From Paralithodes platypus (Eukaryota; Arthropoda; Malacostraca; Decapoda; Lithodidae): a stretch of 64,000 bases of DNA. The stretch covers positions 15,773,902-15,837,901 of the forward strand of contig CM064481.1 of NCBI GenBank assembly GCA_032716605.1. The letters run 5' to 3'. Shown piece by piece: positions 43,532-51,900 of this stretch. The notes under the pieces are model-generated. The model was not told the DNA's origin and made no database searches. It was given only the letters and a program-made list of their open reading frames with translations. Numbering within the stretch: the stretch's first letter is position 1; each line of letters starts with the position of its first letter. Position numbers and translations under genes: made by a program.

Positions 43532-46375
43532 ATGAGACGGCGAGCGAGAGTGAGTCGGACGAGTGGTCTGATGATGAGGATTGGGCTTCACCTCCGCCCA
43601 AGCGACTCCGCCTCGACCGATCCACCACCAGCCCCAGCAAAGTCAGACGACCCACCACCACCACCACCAACTGAACCAGCCCCAGCGGATCCACCACGAC
43701 CATCCATCCCATCCACATCCCATCCCATCCCATCTACATCTCATCCCATCCCATCTACATCTCATCCCATCCATAACATCGCCGATTACCTCCTACCATC
43801 ACCCAACTTCCCCCAACTTCCCACGTCACCTCTTCCATCCACCTCGCGTGGCGGTGCCTCATCCTGGCTTCCAGCAGGATCACCAGCCCGCAGCCCACAC
43901 CTGTTTGCTACGCTACTTGCTGTGGGCACTTTGAATACCCCGCCTTCGCATGCCATGGGAACGGTCACCCCCGCAGTGTCCCCCTTCAGCGAAACACCAT
44001 TGACCCCCTCGGCATTTGTTCTGCCTGAGCATCGAGCCGCAATGCGTGCTGAGGTTGCTGAAGCCGCAGTGCGTGCTCAGGTTGTTGCTGAGGTGCCACG
44101 CACAGCGTTGAATCCTCCAGCAGCAATCGAGGAGCTTCTTCCCCAAAGGCTTCCTCTTCACCATTCACCAACTGGTACAGCTGCACCAGGTTCACCAGCT
44201 CCACACCTTTCACCAGCTGGTGCAGCTGCACCAGGTTCACCAGCTCCACACCTTTCACCACTTGGTGCTGCACCAGGTTCACCGGCTTCTGCATCATCTG
44301 ATGCAGAAGCCCCCCCCACTCAACCCCTCGACCTACCACCTATGCCACGCCGGAGGCTAGGTCCCCGTAGGGGGGCAGGTGGTAGGCTCAGGGGCCGCAG
44401 AGGTGTTCCTCGCGGTGGTCCTCGCGGTGGTCGTGGCCCTGCTCGCGATCCTGCCCCCGATCGTGATGCCGGTTGGACCGACACCCCCTTCGACCCCCAG
44501 CCTGATCTGTTCTCAGGGACCCCTGGCATGCAGGTTCCAAAGCCGGTGACTCCTCTCCAGTTCTTCCAGCTCTTCTTCACAAGGGAGATACTGCAATATC
44601 TGGTATTGGAGACAAATGCTTACGCCAAGTTCGTTGACGGAGCAGCCGCTCTTTGGCACCTGTTTGGTGAGGAGGAAATGGCCAAATTCCTTGGCCTGTA
44701 CTTCCTCATGGGCATCACCAAGATTCCTTCTCTGACTCACTACTGGCGTTCAACTGTCCTTCACGACTACCCAGTATTTCGGAGAATGATGAGTAGGACT
44801 AAGTTTCTAGCCTTGTTGAAGTATTTCCATGCTTTCAACAACAAGGCAGTCTGCAGGCAGAACAAGGACAGGCTTGTGAAGGTTCGGACGGTGATGGAAT
44901 ACCTACTTGAAGGCTTCAAGCTGGCATACATCCCCGCCGAAAAGCTGTCCCTTGACGAAGGCAGCCTTGGATGGAAGGGTCGCCTTTCATTCAAGGTTTA
45001 CAACCCAATGAAGCCGACGAAGTACGGTGTCAAGCTGTACATCCTGGCAGAGGCGTTGACTGGCTATGTGTGGGACTTTCGGGTCTACACCGGTCCGGGT
45101 ACATCTCTCCAGGAGACGGTGGAGGGTCTCACAGAGTCCTTCAGAGGCCAGGGGTACAGGCTATACATGGACAACTATTACAACTCAGTTGACCTGTGCC
45201 AGCAAATGCTCACACACAACATCTATGTGTGTGGCACCCTGCACCTTGTACGAGGAGCTCCTAAGCGGTTGTGCGACATTGCTAAAGCAAAACAGCTTGA
45301 ACGCGATGCGACATTAGCAATGAACAACGGCTTAACCATGGTCCTACTTTGGCGAGACAAGCGCATCGTCAACATGGTGTCCACTTTCCACAACCAGGAC
45401 ACCATTCTGAAGCTTGTCAGTTTCAAAGAGAAGGACCAACAGGGCAAGTGGCGTCGTGGACAGAGGGAGATCTTCAAACCTGTTTGTGTTGAAGACTACA
45501 ACATCCACATGGGTGGGGTGGATCACTTCGACCAGATGGTCCAGCACTACCCCATCCAGCGAAGGACGGTCAAGTGGACGAAGAAGATCACCTTCTACTT
45601 CATCCAAATGGCCCTCTTCAACGCCCATGTCCTGTACAGGAAGTGCTACCCAAGGAAGAAGATGACCTTGCTGGACTTCCAGGACCACATCTGTACTTCC
45701 TTGCTGCACTTCAACCCTGCAGAGTGGCCTATGTCGGGGAGGCCAGTCCACCGAAAACAAGATCTGCCGCGTGACCAGCGTGAGCCACAGAGGCATGCAC
45801 GCAGGCAACGGCAACCCGGTGGATCATCTGGGTCGTCTGACGACGACCATCCAGACTCCCCAGCCCCTGCTGCTCCTGACAACACTCCACCCTCTCCTGG
45901 TGGAGGCGTTGAGAGGGCACCACGTCTCGATGTCCCCTCCCCACCACCAGAACCAGATGATGCTGCTGCTGATGCTGCTGCCCCGGGGGGAAACTATGTC
46001 CTGGTTCAACCCCCCGTGGTACTAGCACCTGATGCAGCTGCTGCTGGTGACGATGGGGAAGCAGCTCTTGAAGCTGCCAACCAACCGCCACCAGTACTGG
46101 AAGCAGCAGGAGCGGTGCGAGTCCGGAGACCTCGACCTGGAGTTGTCCCAAGGCCCCGTCCTATTGTTCTGAACCATGTCCGGTTGAACAGGGCCTTGGA
46201 CCATTCTCGGCAGAGGATTCCGGCCAAGAAGCGACTCCGTTGCTATTACTGCAAAGTAATGAACGGCATTCGCAAGGACACAAGCTTCCGCTGCACGACT
46301 TGCACGGTTGCCCTCTGCATTGACGTCAACGACTGCTTCAACCTTTTCCATCGTCACAATGCAGGTGTCCTATAG
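43532..46375 (+). CDS. piggyBac-type transposase with long proline-rich N-terminus
   Basis: 947 codons to the stop at 46375. Residues 1-325 are Pro/Ser/Ala-rich with short tandem repeats (SHPIPST; SPAGAAAPGSPAPH) and a basic RGRRGVPRGGPRGGRG patch. The transposase core begins near VTPLQFFQLFFTREILQYL and keeps the three catalytic acids: SLDEGSLGWKG (Asp475), LYMDNYYNS (Asp547) and MGGVDHFDQM (Asp664). The C-terminus carries the cysteine-rich domain CYYC (904-907), FRCTTCTVALC. Family members are usually about 550-650 residues, so the N-terminus is unusually long. Start: an ATG at 43454 is cleaner but its frame ends at 43520. A typical acidic head (TTTDETASESESDEWSDDED) lies in another frame at 43483-43630. 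Two compensating indels therefore probably damage the N-terminus; the catalytic part is intact. Confidence 0.92.
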   Translation: MRRRARVSRTSGLMMRIGLHLRPSDSASTDPPPAPAKSDDPPPPPPTEPAPADPPRPSIPSTSHPIPSTSHPIPSTSHPIHNIADYLLPSPNFPQLPTSPLPSTSRGGASSWLPAGSPARSPHLFATLLAVGTLNTPPSHAMGTVTPAVSPFSETPLTPSAFVLPEHRAAMRAEVAEAAVRAQVVAEVPRTALNPPAAIEELLPQRLPLHHSPTGTAAPGSPAPHLSPAGAAAPGSPAPHLSPLGAAPGSPASASSDAEAPPTQPLDLPPMPRRRLGPRRGAGGRLRGRRGVPRGGPRGGRGPARDPAPDRDAGWTDTPFDPQPDLFSGTPGMQVPKPVTPLQFFQLFFTREILQYLVLETNAYAKFVDGAAALWHLFGEEEMAKFLGLYFLMGITKIPSLTHYWRSTVLHDYPVFRRMMSRTKFLALLKYFHAFNNKAVCRQNKDRLVKVRTVMEYLLEGFKLAYIPAEKLSLDEGSLGWKGRLSFKVYNPMKPTKYGVKLYILAEALTGYVWDFRVYTGPGTSLQETVEGLTESFRGQGYRLYMDNYYNSVDLCQQMLTHNIYVCGTLHLVRGAPKRLCDIAKAKQLERDATLAMNNGLTMVLLWRDKRIVNMVSTFHNQDTILKLVSFKEKDQQGKWRRGQREIFKPVCVEDYNIHMGGVDHFDQMVQHYPIQRRTVKWTKKITFYFIQMALFNAHVLYRKCYPRKKMTLLDFQDHICTSLLHFNPAEWPMSGRPVHRKQDLPRDQREPQRHARRQRQPGGSSGSSDDDHPDSPAPAAPDNTPPSPGGGVERAPRLDVPSPPPEPDDAAADAAAPGGNYVLVQPPVVLAPDAAAAGDDGEAALEAANQPPPVLEAAGAVRVRRPRPGVVPRPRPIVLNHVRLNRALDHSRQRIPAKKRLRCYYCKVMNGIRKDTSFRCTTCTVALCIDVNDCFNLFHRHNAGVL

Positions 46376-46679
46376 TCAGGAGCCATGTGCAATCATTCAT
46401 TCATTGATTCATTCATTTCTCTTCTCCATTCACCCGGCTTCATTCACCCACCTTCATTCACCCACCTTCATTCACCCACCCTCGTTTACCCACCGACATT
46501 CACCAACCGACATTCACCCACACATTCACCCACCGACATTCACCCACCTACATTTACCCACCTTCATCATCAAAGTGGATATAGGCCTCCTGGGGAAACC
46601 ACTCTAAAAAAATAACGAGTCAAATGCAGTACCTCCTAGGATGGCTAGGAAATCTGCATATTTCTGTGGTTTGACACCT

Positions 46680-46680
<1 letters not shown>
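46376..46680. repeat. Degenerate ATTCACCCACC-type tandem repeat
   Basis: From about 46425 to 46565 a 12-bp unit (CATTCACCCACC with variants such as GACATTCACCAA) is repeated about a dozen times just downstream of the transposase stop. It is part of the element C 3' region; open frames across it are artefacts of the repeat. Confidence 0.8.
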
Positions 46681-46759
<79 letters not shown>

Positions 46760-46817
46760 CAGTATATATATATATATTATATATATATATATATTTATAT
46801 ATATTTATGACACCTTG

Positions 46818-46880
<63 letters not shown>

Positions 46881-46955
46881 CCCACACACATACACACATT
46901 TTTACCATTCATTATATTTTGTTTGACACCTTGTATATATATATTTATGACACCT

Positions 46956-47002
<47 letters not shown>

Positions 47003-47013
47003 GTATGACATCT

Positions 47014-47049
<36 letters not shown>

Positions 47050-47105
47050 CACACACACATACACACATTTTTGTTACCATTCATTATATTTTGTTTGACA
47101 CCTTG

Positions 47106-47140
<35 letters not shown>
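46681..47140. repeat. (TA)n microsatellite modules
   Basis: Long TA tracts separated by GACACCTTGTATAT units and by two copies of a CCCACACACATACACACATT module (46880 and 47047) with a CATTCATTATATTTTGTTTG tail. The modules show that the whole block was duplicated. Open frames here encode only Tyr/Ile repeats and are not genes. Confidence 0.9.
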
Positions 47141-47221
47141 TACTTTATTTGTGTGTACAATAGAATTATTTCTGAATTTATTACTTGATGATAACCTGGC
47201 TTTCTTGTTTTGTTTTTTCAG

Positions 47222-47275
47222 TGTCAACCCAGGAGCCATTTCCCTTCTCGTTGGAAAGGGTTGTGGCCCTACCAG
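47222..47275 (+). other. Candidate small exon in the 3' part of element C
   Basis: A 54-bp segment is preceded by a strong polypyrimidine tract and TTTTTTCAG and followed by a consensus donor GTAAGT (47276-47281). It is open in at least two frames. The transposase ends in CACAATGCAG|GTGTCC, which could serve as a weak donor to this exon. Whether it is used, or is a captured host exon, is unknown. Confidence 0.35.
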
Positions 47276-47425
47276 GTAAGTAAAATTGACAACCTTCATG
47301 ACTGACATGTCTTCTATGAACATTATACAATTATTGGCAAGGAAAATTATATAAAAGTGTTGTATATTGTGGCAAAGATAAACAACTGTATAAACATTCT
47401 CATATATTTACAAAACAATAACAAT

Positions 47426-48170
47426 GCATGGAAACAATTGTGCATAGCTCGCGAACCAATAACGCTATATTATTTTTGTTTTCACCATTAGAAAGAGCAT
47501 AATTTTCCGATGACGGTGATATAAACAGTTATATACGTATCCGAGCAAATAAACCAATGCCGAGGTGGGGAACAGCTCGGAACCCGGCTAGCATCGGCGG
47601 AAAAGAGACGGGTGAAGTGTAAATATTCGCATTTTGGCTCATTTCAAATATTCATAGCGCAAAAAGTATTTGTCCTAGGAACTTCTAGTTTGTTTTATAC
47701 TCATCAGCATTATTTGCCGTATTCATACAGCTTAAATTTAAAACCATACACTTCGTAGCAATGAAATAAATCGAAAATGTTATAAACCATATCTATTTTT
47801 TTTTCGGTCACTGCATGGAAACAATTGCGCATAGCTCGCGAACCAATTACGCTATATTATTTTTGTTTTCACCATTGGAAAGCGCACATTTTTTTTATTC
47901 TGGTGATATATACAGTTATATACGAATCCGAGCAAATAACGCAACCACGAGGTGGGGAACAGCTCGGAACCCGGCTAGCATCGCCGGAACAGAGATGGGT
48001 GAAGCGTAAATATTCGCATTTTGGCTCTTCATTTCAAATATTCATAGCGCAAAAAGTATTTGTCCTAGGAACTTCTAGTTTGTTTTATACTCATCAGCAT
48101 TATTTGCCGAATTCATACAGCCTAAATTTAAAACCATACACTGTGAAGACAATTGCATGGGAAATAATTG
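47426..48170. repeat. 389-bp tandem duplication in element C
   Basis: Two copies in direct order start at about 47426 and 47815 (GCATGGAAACAATTG(T/C)GCAT) and share GGGGAACAGCTCGGAACCCG, GTATTTGTCCTAGGAACTTC and CAGCATTATTTGCCG. They are highly similar, with scattered substitutions and small indels. No coding sequence. Confidence 0.88.
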
Positions 48171-48409
48171 TATTCCGGACTCATTTACACTTTCATATTT
48201 CGATTTATTTACATTTTTGTTTGTTTTATCATGTACTATAAATATTCCTCTTTCCATTGACATATGATACATCACAATAAACAGCATTCTGGTGGATGAA
48301 AATACAGAAAAACACAAGGCTTCAAAAACTCGACCAGCCTGATATTTCATGGCAAATTAGAGAATGTCTTACCATAAGTTAGATATTTAAGTTGCTGGAT
48401 GCGGGAGGG

Positions 48410-48767
48410 TTAAAGGTGGGGGCTTATGGGTTGAGGTAAACATGGAAAAATAATCACCAACATGCATATAATTATCCTGTAAAATGCAATGTCACTGAAA
48501 TAATTATTAACAATGGTATAAAGGATTTTGCAGATCGTCTATACCGGGCCTGTGACGTCATAGTGACGTCACACCAGTATCCTCATCCTGGACTGGATGG
48601 TGGACTTACACTCTTGTGACGTCACAGGCCCCGTATAGACGATCCACAAAATCCTTTATACCATTGTTAATAATTATTTCAGTGCCATTGCATTCTGCAA
48701 GATAATTATGTACAGCTTGGCGATTATCATTCCATGTTTATCTCAACCCTTGCGCCCCCACCTTTAA
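48410..48767. mobile_element. TTAA element D (foldback MITE), 48414-48763
   Basis: TTAAAGGTGGGGGC on the left and GCCCCCACCTTTAA on the right. The inverted similarity continues through GGTTGAGGTAAACATGG and CCATGTTTATCTCAACC and on to the centre, so the whole 350 bp is one large imperfect hairpin. Three TGACGTCA octamers lie near the loop (48553, 48564, 48617). No gene. It shares its left TTAA with piggyBac element C, so two TTAA elements sit back to back in one target site of DIRS-C. Confidence 0.88.
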
Positions 48768-49127
48768 GAACCCATTTGGCAGCAAACAGGGTCCCATTTG
48801 TTTACATAACTGGGCTCTCTGTACCGCAGGGTTTCATGCGTGCATGTTTCAAGCTTCGTCCACCACCCCGTCAGCTCAGGCCAACCTGGTCACTTGACAA
48901 GGCTTTGTCTTTACTAAATTCTCGGAAATATAGTCACAATCCGACTTTTGATTCAATCTTAAAGAAGGCTGTGTTCCTTATGGCTTTGGCCACAGGAAAC
49001 CAGGTATCTGAGCTGGCGGTGATGAGCAACGAACCAAATTGTCTAAGGTTTGGACGACGCAATATGGAAGCACAAATTGCGCCGTCTCCTACCTTCATAG
49101 CAAAGAACGAGCATAGTGAATGGGAGG
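48768..49127 (+). pseudogene. DIRS-C tyrosine recombinase, middle part
   Basis: HLAANRVPFVYITGLSVP, GFMRACFKLRPPPRQLRPTW, FLMALATGNQVSELAVMSNE (the recombinase Arg is Gln here: TGNQV against TGNRV in DIRS-B) and FGRRNMEAQIAPSPTFIAKN. One base is extra directly after the TTAA junction, so the frame is shifted relative to SEATL. The gene ends at NEHSEWEV, where the DIRS-D arm begins; the HxxR and Tyr regions are lost. Confidence 0.85.
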
Positions 49128-49612
49128 TTTGACGTACCTCCCAACCTACCAAATAGGAAAACCTACTATTTGGTAGTAGTTTGGAAAATCCAACGTCAAG
49201 GCTATTAACCTAATTGCAATGACGACTTGTCTATTTTGACTGCTATGTCGTCATTCCAACCGCGGTTAAAAAGAAAACGTCTAGAGTCTACTCCTTATCT
49301 TGCTCTAGGAGACGTTGTACATTACCGGGTAACCAAAACTACCACCGAAGGTGAAAAAAGCATAGAAGAGAAGAAAAAGGGGTTTACCTTAGTTACCGCT
49401 TAAGGCCCATCCCGTGTTCCGTCATGTGCAGATCCCTGTCGAATGTGCGCATGAGCGACCCTCTCTTGTCATCACATCTCACGTCAGCAGAAGAACGCGG
49501 ATGGGCAGGGGTCCGGCGTGAGGGAGGGTATTATGTACGTTGGATTTTCCAAGAGTACTACCAAATAGTAGGTTTTCCTATTTGGTAGGTTGGGAGGTAC
49601 GTCAAACCTCCC
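49122..49612. repeat. DIRS-D terminal module with about 75-bp inverted arms
   Basis: 49122-49196 and 49537-49612 are inverted copies (GGGAGGTTTGACGTACCTCC and its complement; a ~57-bp perfect core, with mismatches toward the inner ends). The left arm is the outer terminus and the right arm is the internal complementary region. The arrangement is the same as at 15711-16206 although the sequence is unrelated apart from the general form. Confidence 0.82.
49199..49466 (+). repeat. DIRS-D terminal inverted repeat, left copy
   Basis: Matches the complement of 55846-56106 with few differences (a 7-base TACCGGG-region gap and single substitutions). It includes CTAATTGCAATGACGACTTG and AAGGCCCATCCCGTGTTCCG. 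Confidence 0.88.
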
Positions 49613-49814
49613 AATTTGTTAGTAGTCTTGGCAAATCCAACGTCAAGGCTGCATAACAAATAGGAGGAGGACATCCAAGCCCAACCTACCCAAAAAAACA
49701 ATGCATAAAACAAAATTATGAATGACAAAGACATAATGTAAACAAGAGAGTTTAATAAAAGAGTGAAAAACTGAGGAGTAGCTAAAAAGAACAGTTTTAA
49801 CACATGCCCGTCAT

Positions 49815-51110
49815 TCATAGTAATGCAAAAACATAGACTTGTCTTAAACCAAAAAGGTACTGTACCCAAAATCCCTTTTCTTCCAAAACCAACAAAAACA
49901 CTGAACACAAGAACAAAACACAATTTTCAATGTGGCAAAAACACTTATGTACTGGAACAATACATAATCCCAAACTTGCAATCCAGTGTTGCAAACCCGT
50001 ACCCCCCCCCCCCCCCTTTGTCAAATAAAACAAAGGAAAAGAACGAGGGACAAGGGGGGAAGACCAGGGATCTTCGCCAGAGCACCAGGAAACACGACTC
50101 CCGAGAGCAATCACCGGCCGAGGGGGTCGAACACTGGACACGGAGAGGGAGGAGGAGATGAAGGAATTGATAGAAGACCACAATACCGCTGAGGCGATGG
50201 CAGGCAGGTAAGGATCGACGTGGCAGGAACCGGAAGGAGGCAGCAAAGGATCTGACATCGCGCGCAGAACCCCTACAAACAGGGTGACGGGCACGAACGG
50301 TCCGAAAAACGTGGCGGCCCATCTGCACCTGCGAGAGCCTCCCACCTGTCCGAGGAGACACCCACACAGCAGTACCCGAAGGCGGCGCCACAGACGCAAC
50401 AGAGGAGTGCAAGGCTGACACCGGGCACAACACATGGCGAGGATGCCCACGCCGTAAAGCCTGGACGGTGAAAGGCTGGAAAACGGGGGCCTCCCTCCCA
50501 TGCGTGGTAACAAAAGGAGGGGAGGAGGCGAACGAGACGCCATGCAAGGACGGGGAGAATCGCACGCAGTCCCAGGGCCGTGACAATGCCGCTAGTGCAG
50601 ACACCCGATCCCCAGTGGCCAGAGCGACAAGGAAGAGTGGACGCCCGAGCAACGGAACCGGCGTAGCGGCCCTTGTATACGTGGGTGAAGTCAGAAGGAC
50701 CAGAGCCCGCCCCAGATCCCACTGTGGAGGGACCTGGCGCGGAGGCGGTCGATCCCGGAAGGCAGCCGTCAGGAAGGAATCCAGCTCCTGCGGCGGAACG
50801 ACCAGCCCAGTGACGGACCCAAAGACCCCCCGGACGGCAGACAAGTGGGTACGTATAGCATCGACTTGAAAGTGACGTGTACGGAAGAGGTGAAACAAGG
50901 AGCGTAGGACGAGGGAAGGAGAGCCAACTGGCAGTCGAGTGTCCTGGAGCCACCTAGTAAAAGACCTCCAGCGGCACCCGTAAGGCCCCCAAGGAGAAGA
51001 CGGCCAGGAACGCTGCAGGAAGACAGTCAGGGCCCGGCCGGGGACCGGGAGCCACCGTGCCTCATGAACAAGCACGAAGCGAAGGCCAACGAGGTCCGTA
51101 GGTCCCCAAC
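49815..51110 (-). pseudogene. DIRS-D tyrosine recombinase, catalytic residues lost
   Basis: The minus frame from 51075 gives RWRSFTRWLQDTRLPVG, RTHLSAVRGVFGSVTGLVVP, PPPRQVPPQWDLGRALVLL, FLVALATGDRVSALAALSRP (recombinase Arg present), LCPVSALHSSVASVAP and GSARDVRSFAASFRFLP. In DIRS-B the last block is RAHDLRKWAASLRFL, so the HxxR His is Arg here. After a frame change near 50230 the C-terminus reads VLWSSINSFISSSLSVSSV, where DIRS-B has WASNHTFLTRYLSVAL; the nucleophilic Tyr is Ser. The enzyme should be inactive. A C run at 50003-50017 lies downstream in the 3' UTR. Confidence 0.78.
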
Positions 51111-51115
51111 CTAGC

Positions 51116-51900
51116 TCAAGTGGAAGCCGGAGAGACAGGTAGAGGGACCGGACTCAGGCACCACCGCGGCAACCGGGCGTGCCAAGCCCGTGCCAGCCAC
51201 AGAGGCGCGAGGAGCCAGACGCAGCCGCGGTACAGCCGCAGCCTCGCGAGGACTGGGCACATCAACAGCGCGTCTGGTGGCGGAAAGATGTATATCGACC
51301 GCCACCTGTACCAGGCTACCATGAAAGCGTCCGGACCCCCCCCGGAGCGCGAGGCCGGAGGGAGAGGTCCAGAGGCAACTGGCGCGGCACCCCCGATGCG
51401 AACAAGGCGACCTCCGGAACACCTCAGGAAGCCGCGAGGTCGGTGAACACAGTCCGTTGCATCGCCCATTCTACAAGAACACCCTGCCCTCTCGACAGGG
51501 CGGCCGCCCACAGGGTGGCAGGCCCGGGCAGGGATGAGGCATGCAAGGAGAAGAGGTGTCGGTCCGCGAGGAAGAACAACTCCACCGAGATCCCCAATAG
51601 AGTCAACGACCTGGAGGACCCCCGCATTAGGAAACAGTGGACAGCTGTCTGAGCGACCAACCCGAAGGCCACCGACTTACTCCGAAGGGCCAGCGCGTGG
51701 TCCCGCAGGAAGAACAAAGGAACCAACAGTCCGAGGGCATAGACGGGTAAGTGGAGGGAGACCCACCCATCTGCCGGAAAGTGGACATCCCAGGTTCGAT
51801 CGGGAACCTCACCCAACCTCGCTCGACGTATCCGTGTCTACCCTGACCATCGGCGGGGGGGCGATCCAGGGCAAGGGCGAAAACAACCCGAGGGAGCACC
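51116..51900 (-). pseudogene. DIRS-D RNase H and linker
   Basis: From about 51890: PPADGQGRHGYVERG (a frame-shifted relic of the TDASG block), then LGLLVPLFFLRDHALALRSK, SVAFGLVAQTAVHCF (RMDN changed to GLVA), RSSRSLTLLGIS-like SSRSLTLLGISVELFFLA, SLPGPATLWAAALSRGQ (ADALSR changed to AAALSR). At least two acidic residues of RNase H are gone. In an overlapping frame GGGPDAFMVAWYRWRSIYIF and LLMCPVLARLRLYRGCVW match the linker of B and C. Here this linker stays in a different frame from the recombinase, the expected ancestral arrangement. Confidence 0.72.

Larger units (their letters stand above)
41615..48413 (+). mobile_element. piggyBac element C (6.8 kb, with transposase), 41619-48409
   Basis: Left end TTAACCCTCTCGCAT (41615-) and right end ATGCGGGAGGGTTAA (to 48413) form inverted repeats CCCTC(T/C)CGCAT with a TTAA duplication. 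It carries a piggyBac-type transposase (43532-46375), an AT-rich 5' region, and about 2 kb of 3' sequence with TA microsatellites and a 389-bp tandem duplication. It is inserted in the recombinase gene of DIRS-C. The right TTAA is shared with a second TTAA element (48414-48763). This is the only autonomous-looking DNA transposon in the window. Confidence 0.9.
30655..49127 (+). mobile_element. DIRS-C: plus-strand DIRS element broken by six insertions
   Basis: Order: terminal sequence (30655-), leader, cysteine-rich gag head (31960-32187), LINE J1, gag core (34531-36737), LINE J2, gag tail (38709-38892), RT (39000-39639), TTAA MITE B2, RT end, RNase H and recombinase start (40118-41614), piggyBac element, TTAA foldback MITE, and recombinase remainder (48768-49127). 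The end is cut by DIRS-D. Without insertions the element would be roughly 6.5 kb. Gag and pol carry several stops and frameshifts, so it is dead, but every piece aligns with DIRS-B. Confidence 0.85.

Noticed and set aside
46620..47140. Long open frames across the TA-rich block on both strands
   Set aside because: They encode only Tyr/Ile runs from (TA)n and change strand symmetrically; pure microsatellite artefact.
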